Origin: an uncultured Clostridia bacterium
Lineage (GTDB): Bacteria > Bacillota > Clostridia > Lachnospirales > Anaerotignaceae
Assembly (NCBI GenBank): GCA_945868505.1
Contig: CAMBLO010000002.1
Coordinates: 82,464 to 146,463 of the forward strand
Reading direction: 5' to 3'
DNA: 64,000 bases
Shown here in pieces: positions 61,419 through 64,000 of the stretch. How positions within the stretch are numbered: position 1 is the first letter of the stretch; the number at the start of each line of letters is the position of its first letter. The translations under genes and the position numbers were made by a program. A model generated the notes under the pieces. The model made no database searches and was not told the DNA's origin. It was given only the letters and a program-made list of their open reading frames with translations.

Positions 61419-62801
61419 ATGTCTACAACTGAAAATCGTGTTGAGTTTGGTTCCAAGCTAGGCTTTATCCTGTCTGCTGCCGGTTCTGCAGTTGGTCTGG
61501 GTAACATCTGGAAATTCCCCGGCAAAGCTTACAACTGCGGCGGCGGCGCTTTCCTGATCGTTTACATCCTGATGGTTGCCATTATCGGTACAACTGTTAT
61601 GATGGCCGAATTCACAGTTGGTCGTAAAACACACAAAAACGCCATCGGTGCTTTCCGTGAGATCAACGAAAAATGGGCCTTTGCAGGTGGTCTGGGTGTC
61701 CTGACCGGTTTCATCATCCTGTGCTACTATTGCCAGGTTGGTGGTTGGACAATGAAATACATCTATGCTTACATCGTGGAAGCAAAGACTGTATATGCTG
61801 ACCCCATGGCTTACTTCCTTGGCATGCTGGGTGCTAATGGCTTCCCTCTGCAGGGCGCTATTATCTTCCCTCTGATCTTCCTGTTCCTGACAGCTTTCAT
61901 CATCAGCCACGGTACTGCTGGTATTGAAAAAATGTCTAAGGTTCTGATGCCTCTGCTGTTTGTGCTGCTGATTGGTCTGATGATCCGTTCCTGCACACTG
62001 CCCGGTGCTGACGAAGGTCTGAAATACATGCTGCATGTAGATTTCTCTACGATCGGTACAAATGCAATTCTGGTTGCTTTGGGTCAGGCGTTCTTCTCCC
62101 TGTCCCTTGGTATGGGCGTAATGGTAACATACGCTTCCTATCTGTCCAGCGAAGATAACCTGGTTTCCAATACCGGTATCGTCTGCGTACTGGATACTCT
62201 GGTAGCTCTGTTCGCAGGCTTCATGATCATCCCCGCTGTATTCGCTACAGGTATTGACCCCGGTATGGGCGGCGGCTTCGCATTCGCAACACTGGCAGGC
62301 GTATTCCAGTCTATCCCCGGCGGTACACTGTTTGGTCTGCTGTTCTACTTCCTGCTGTTCTTCGCAGCGGTAACCTCTTCCACATCCATTCTGGAAGGTA
62401 CGATTGCATTCCTGGTTGAAGAAAAGGGCTTCGAAAGAAAGAAAGCCTTGGTGGGTACATCCATCATCCTCTTCATCATTGGTGTATTCTACACATTGTC
62501 TCAGGCTTACATGAACATCAAAGGTATCTGGATCTCCAAAGACGGGCTCATGTATCCTATCTTCGGCGACTTCTTGGAATACCTGACAGACAGACTGCTG
62601 CTGCCTCTGGGCGCATTCTTCTCTGTACTGTTTGTTGGCTGGGTATGGGGTCCCGACAATGCCATCGAAGAAGCTACTTCCAACGGCAAGTATAAATTCA
62701 GCCTTGCCCCTGTATGGAAGGTACTGGTGAAATACATTGCGCCTATCGCTATCATCTGTATCATCGTAGCCGGTATGGTATTCGGTATGGCTATTTCCTA
62801 A
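61419..62801 (+). CDS. Sodium:neurotransmitter symporter (SNF) family transporter, copy 2
   Basis: 460 aa from ATG 61419 (AAAGGAGGTATACTT-ATG), MSTTENRVEFGSKLGF...; about 95% identical to copy 1 by eye. Confidence 0.96.
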   Translation: MSTTENRVEFGSKLGFILSAAGSAVGLGNIWKFPGKAYNCGGGAFLIVYILMVAIIGTTVMMAEFTVGRKTHKNAIGAFREINEKWAFAGGLGVLTGFIILCYYCQVGGWTMKYIYAYIVEAKTVYADPMAYFLGMLGANGFPLQGAIIFPLIFLFLTAFIISHGTAGIEKMSKVLMPLLFVLLIGLMIRSCTLPGADEGLKYMLHVDFSTIGTNAILVALGQAFFSLSLGMGVMVTYASYLSSEDNLVSNTGIVCVLDTLVALFAGFMIIPAVFATGIDPGMGGGFAFATLAGVFQSIPGGTLFGLLFYFLLFFAAVTSSTSILEGTIAFLVEEKGFERKKALVGTSIILFIIGVFYTLSQAYMNIKGIWISKDGLMYPIFGDFLEYLTDRLLLPLGAFFSVLFVGWVWGPDNAIEEATSNGKYKFSLAPVWKVLVKYIAPIAIICIIVAGMVFGMAIS

Positions 62802-62934
62802 GCAAAGATTTTTTAGCCACGAAAATGGCTCTTGAGCCATAAAAATAAAACGGCGGCGTTATACTGGGGAAGGGAATCCATCCCCTCCCCGGCTTCCCTT
62901 CTCACACGTCCCATGATTACGCGGCAAAAAAAAG

Positions 62935-62960
62935 CGGCAGCATTCAAAAGAATGTTGCCG
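62935..62960 (+). terminator. Rho-independent terminator after SNF copy 2
   Basis: CGGCAGCATTC...GAATGTTGCCG-TTTTTCTTTTT. Confidence 0.85.
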
Positions 62961-63044
62961 TTTTTCTTTTTATCTTTTTCTTTCGCACCATAATTGGCAT
63001 TTTCCATAGAATGGTTATTGTAAATGCCTAAAGGAGGAAATCTT

Positions 63045-63338
63045 ATGAAAGAAATGTGCAGAAACTTCGTCTGCAATACAGGCAGATGCCCGCAGCAGTC
63101 TGCCAATACACAACGTTCCATGCCCTCTGCAGCGGCAAACAACGCCGCCGCCATCCCCAATCCATGCAACGCCTGCGTCATCGAACGGGTCGGTCTGGCA
63201 CAGGCGATGGTCCCCTTCCAGCCCTATGAAGCACCTATGGAACAGGAACAGAGCCTGGTCTGCGGCACTGCCTTTGCCGATCTGGCGATGCCCTATTGCT
63301 CCGGCTGGAATCTTTATCGTTTTAGAAGGGAGGATTGA
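63045..63338 (+). CDS. cotJA: Spore coat-associated protein CotJA
   Basis: LAQAMVPFQPYEAPMEQEQSLVCGTAFADLAMPYCSGW; AAAGGAGGAAATCTT-ATG; followed by cotJB. Confidence 0.85.
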   Translation: MKEMCRNFVCNTGRCPQQSANTQRSMPSAAANNAAAIPNPCNACVIERVGLAQAMVPFQPYEAPMEQEQSLVCGTAFADLAMPYCSGWNLYRFRRED

Positions 63339-63340
63339 AC

Positions 63341-63625
63341 ATGGATCGCGATGAACTGCTGAAAACATTGACCGAACTGGATTTTATCGCCGTAGACCTG
63401 GGTCTGTTCCTGAATACGCACCCCGACAATATGGAAGCCATCATGGCTTATAATCAGGTTATCACCGCCGCCGATGCCGTTCGCATGAAATACGAAGAAG
63501 CTTTTGGCCCCCTGTGTTCTTTCCGCAGCTATGCTTCCAATACCCAGGATTGGCAGTGGAAAGACAATCCTTGGCCTTGGCAGACCGATGCGAATTTTTC
63601 TCTTGCCGGAAAGGAGTGTAGATAA
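63341..63625 (+). CDS. cotJB: Spore coat protein CotJB
   Basis: MDRDELLKTLTELDFIAVDLGLFLNTHPDNMEAIMAYNQVITAADAVRMKYEEAFGPLCSF...WQWKDNPWPWQTDANF. Confidence 0.9.
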   Translation: MDRDELLKTLTELDFIAVDLGLFLNTHPDNMEAIMAYNQVITAADAVRMKYEEAFGPLCSFRSYASNTQDWQWKDNPWPWQTDANFSLAGKECR

Positions 63626-63739
63626 ATGTGGATCTATGAAAAAAAATTGGAATTTCCTGTGAAAATCACACAACCCGATGCTCGTCTGGCAAAGATCATG
63701 ATTGAGCAATACGGTGGTGCTTATTACATTATGGTATAG
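63626..63739 (+). pseudogene. cotJC: Truncated CotJC (manganese catalase family), N-terminal 37 aa only
   Basis: TAAATG overlap with cotJB; MWIYEKKLEFPVKITQPDARLAKIMIEQYGG matches the CotJC N-terminus, then AYYIMV*. Confidence 0.8.
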
Positions 63740-63810
63740 CAACAACCCTTGTTGTGCGTCTATCCGTTTTATCCAAAAGAATTGATAGATACATAACAGG
63801 AGGTAACAAC

Positions 63811-64000
63811 ATGAAGAAAATCGCGGGTTTATATCAAAGCTATCTCAGAGAAAGAGAAGAAGAATTCAAAGAATATTGCACAGGAGGAGATAAATTGAAA
63901 GAATTACAGGAATTTTTAAAAATTAAACTAAACGCTGATGATTATTTCACAGCAGAAGAAATGCTGAATGATCTGATTGTGGAAATCGAAGAGAAAGGCT
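63811..64000 (+). CDS. Hypothetical protein, truncated by window end
   Basis: AACAGGAGGTAACAAC-ATG; MKKIAGLYQSYLREREEEFKEYCTGGDKLKELQEFLKIKLNADDYFTAEEMLNDLIVEIEEKG... open to end. Confidence 0.65.
   Translation, partial: MKKIAGLYQSYLREREEEFKEYCTGGDKLKELQEFLKIKLNADDYFTAEEMLNDLIVEIEEKG

Overview
64 kb window of a spore-forming Firmicute chromosome, Lachnospiraceae/Anaerotignum-like by inference. Most genes are on the minus strand. From left to right it contains: a phage packaging module running off the left edge (portal, terminase large and small subunits, sigma-like regulator); a LysM protein with a degenerate MPN/JAB-like N-terminus; a small inverted-repeat-bounded segment with a ribbon-helix-helix gene; cls and a small alarmone synthetase; a decayed IS200/IS605 element; an acyl-CoA dehydrogenase-etfB-etfA operon; tuf, fusA, rpsG, rpsL, rpoC and rpoB; queH, an EamA transporter and a DUF3885-like gene; an ECF sigma/anti-sigma pair; gdhA; mreB-like; an S41 peptidase; ftsXE; a CdaR-like regulator; a secondary cell-wall polysaccharide/S-layer-type locus (tagA, GT4-CsaB fusion, two DUF4330 genes, GT4, MurJ-O-antigen-ligase fusion, NAGPA-type protein); an Orn/Lys/Arg decarboxylase; the SCIFF ranthipeptide pair (46-aa precursor absent from the ORF track, plus radical SAM maturase); a GerS/LolA-like lipoprotein followed by an antitoxin-less MazF; two LCP proteins and an LTA-synthase-type sulfatase; a recently duplicated pair of SNF-family transporters; and cotJA-cotJB followed by a truncated cotJC. 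I saw no CRISPR array, tRNA or rRNA. Most of the window is ordinary core genome. The best second-look items are the truncated cotJC, the MurJ-Wzy-like fusion, the orphan MazF, the SCIFF locus, the SNF duplication with its structured leader, the overlapping convergent promoters upstream of rpoB, and the RHH segment with its self-operator-like repeat.
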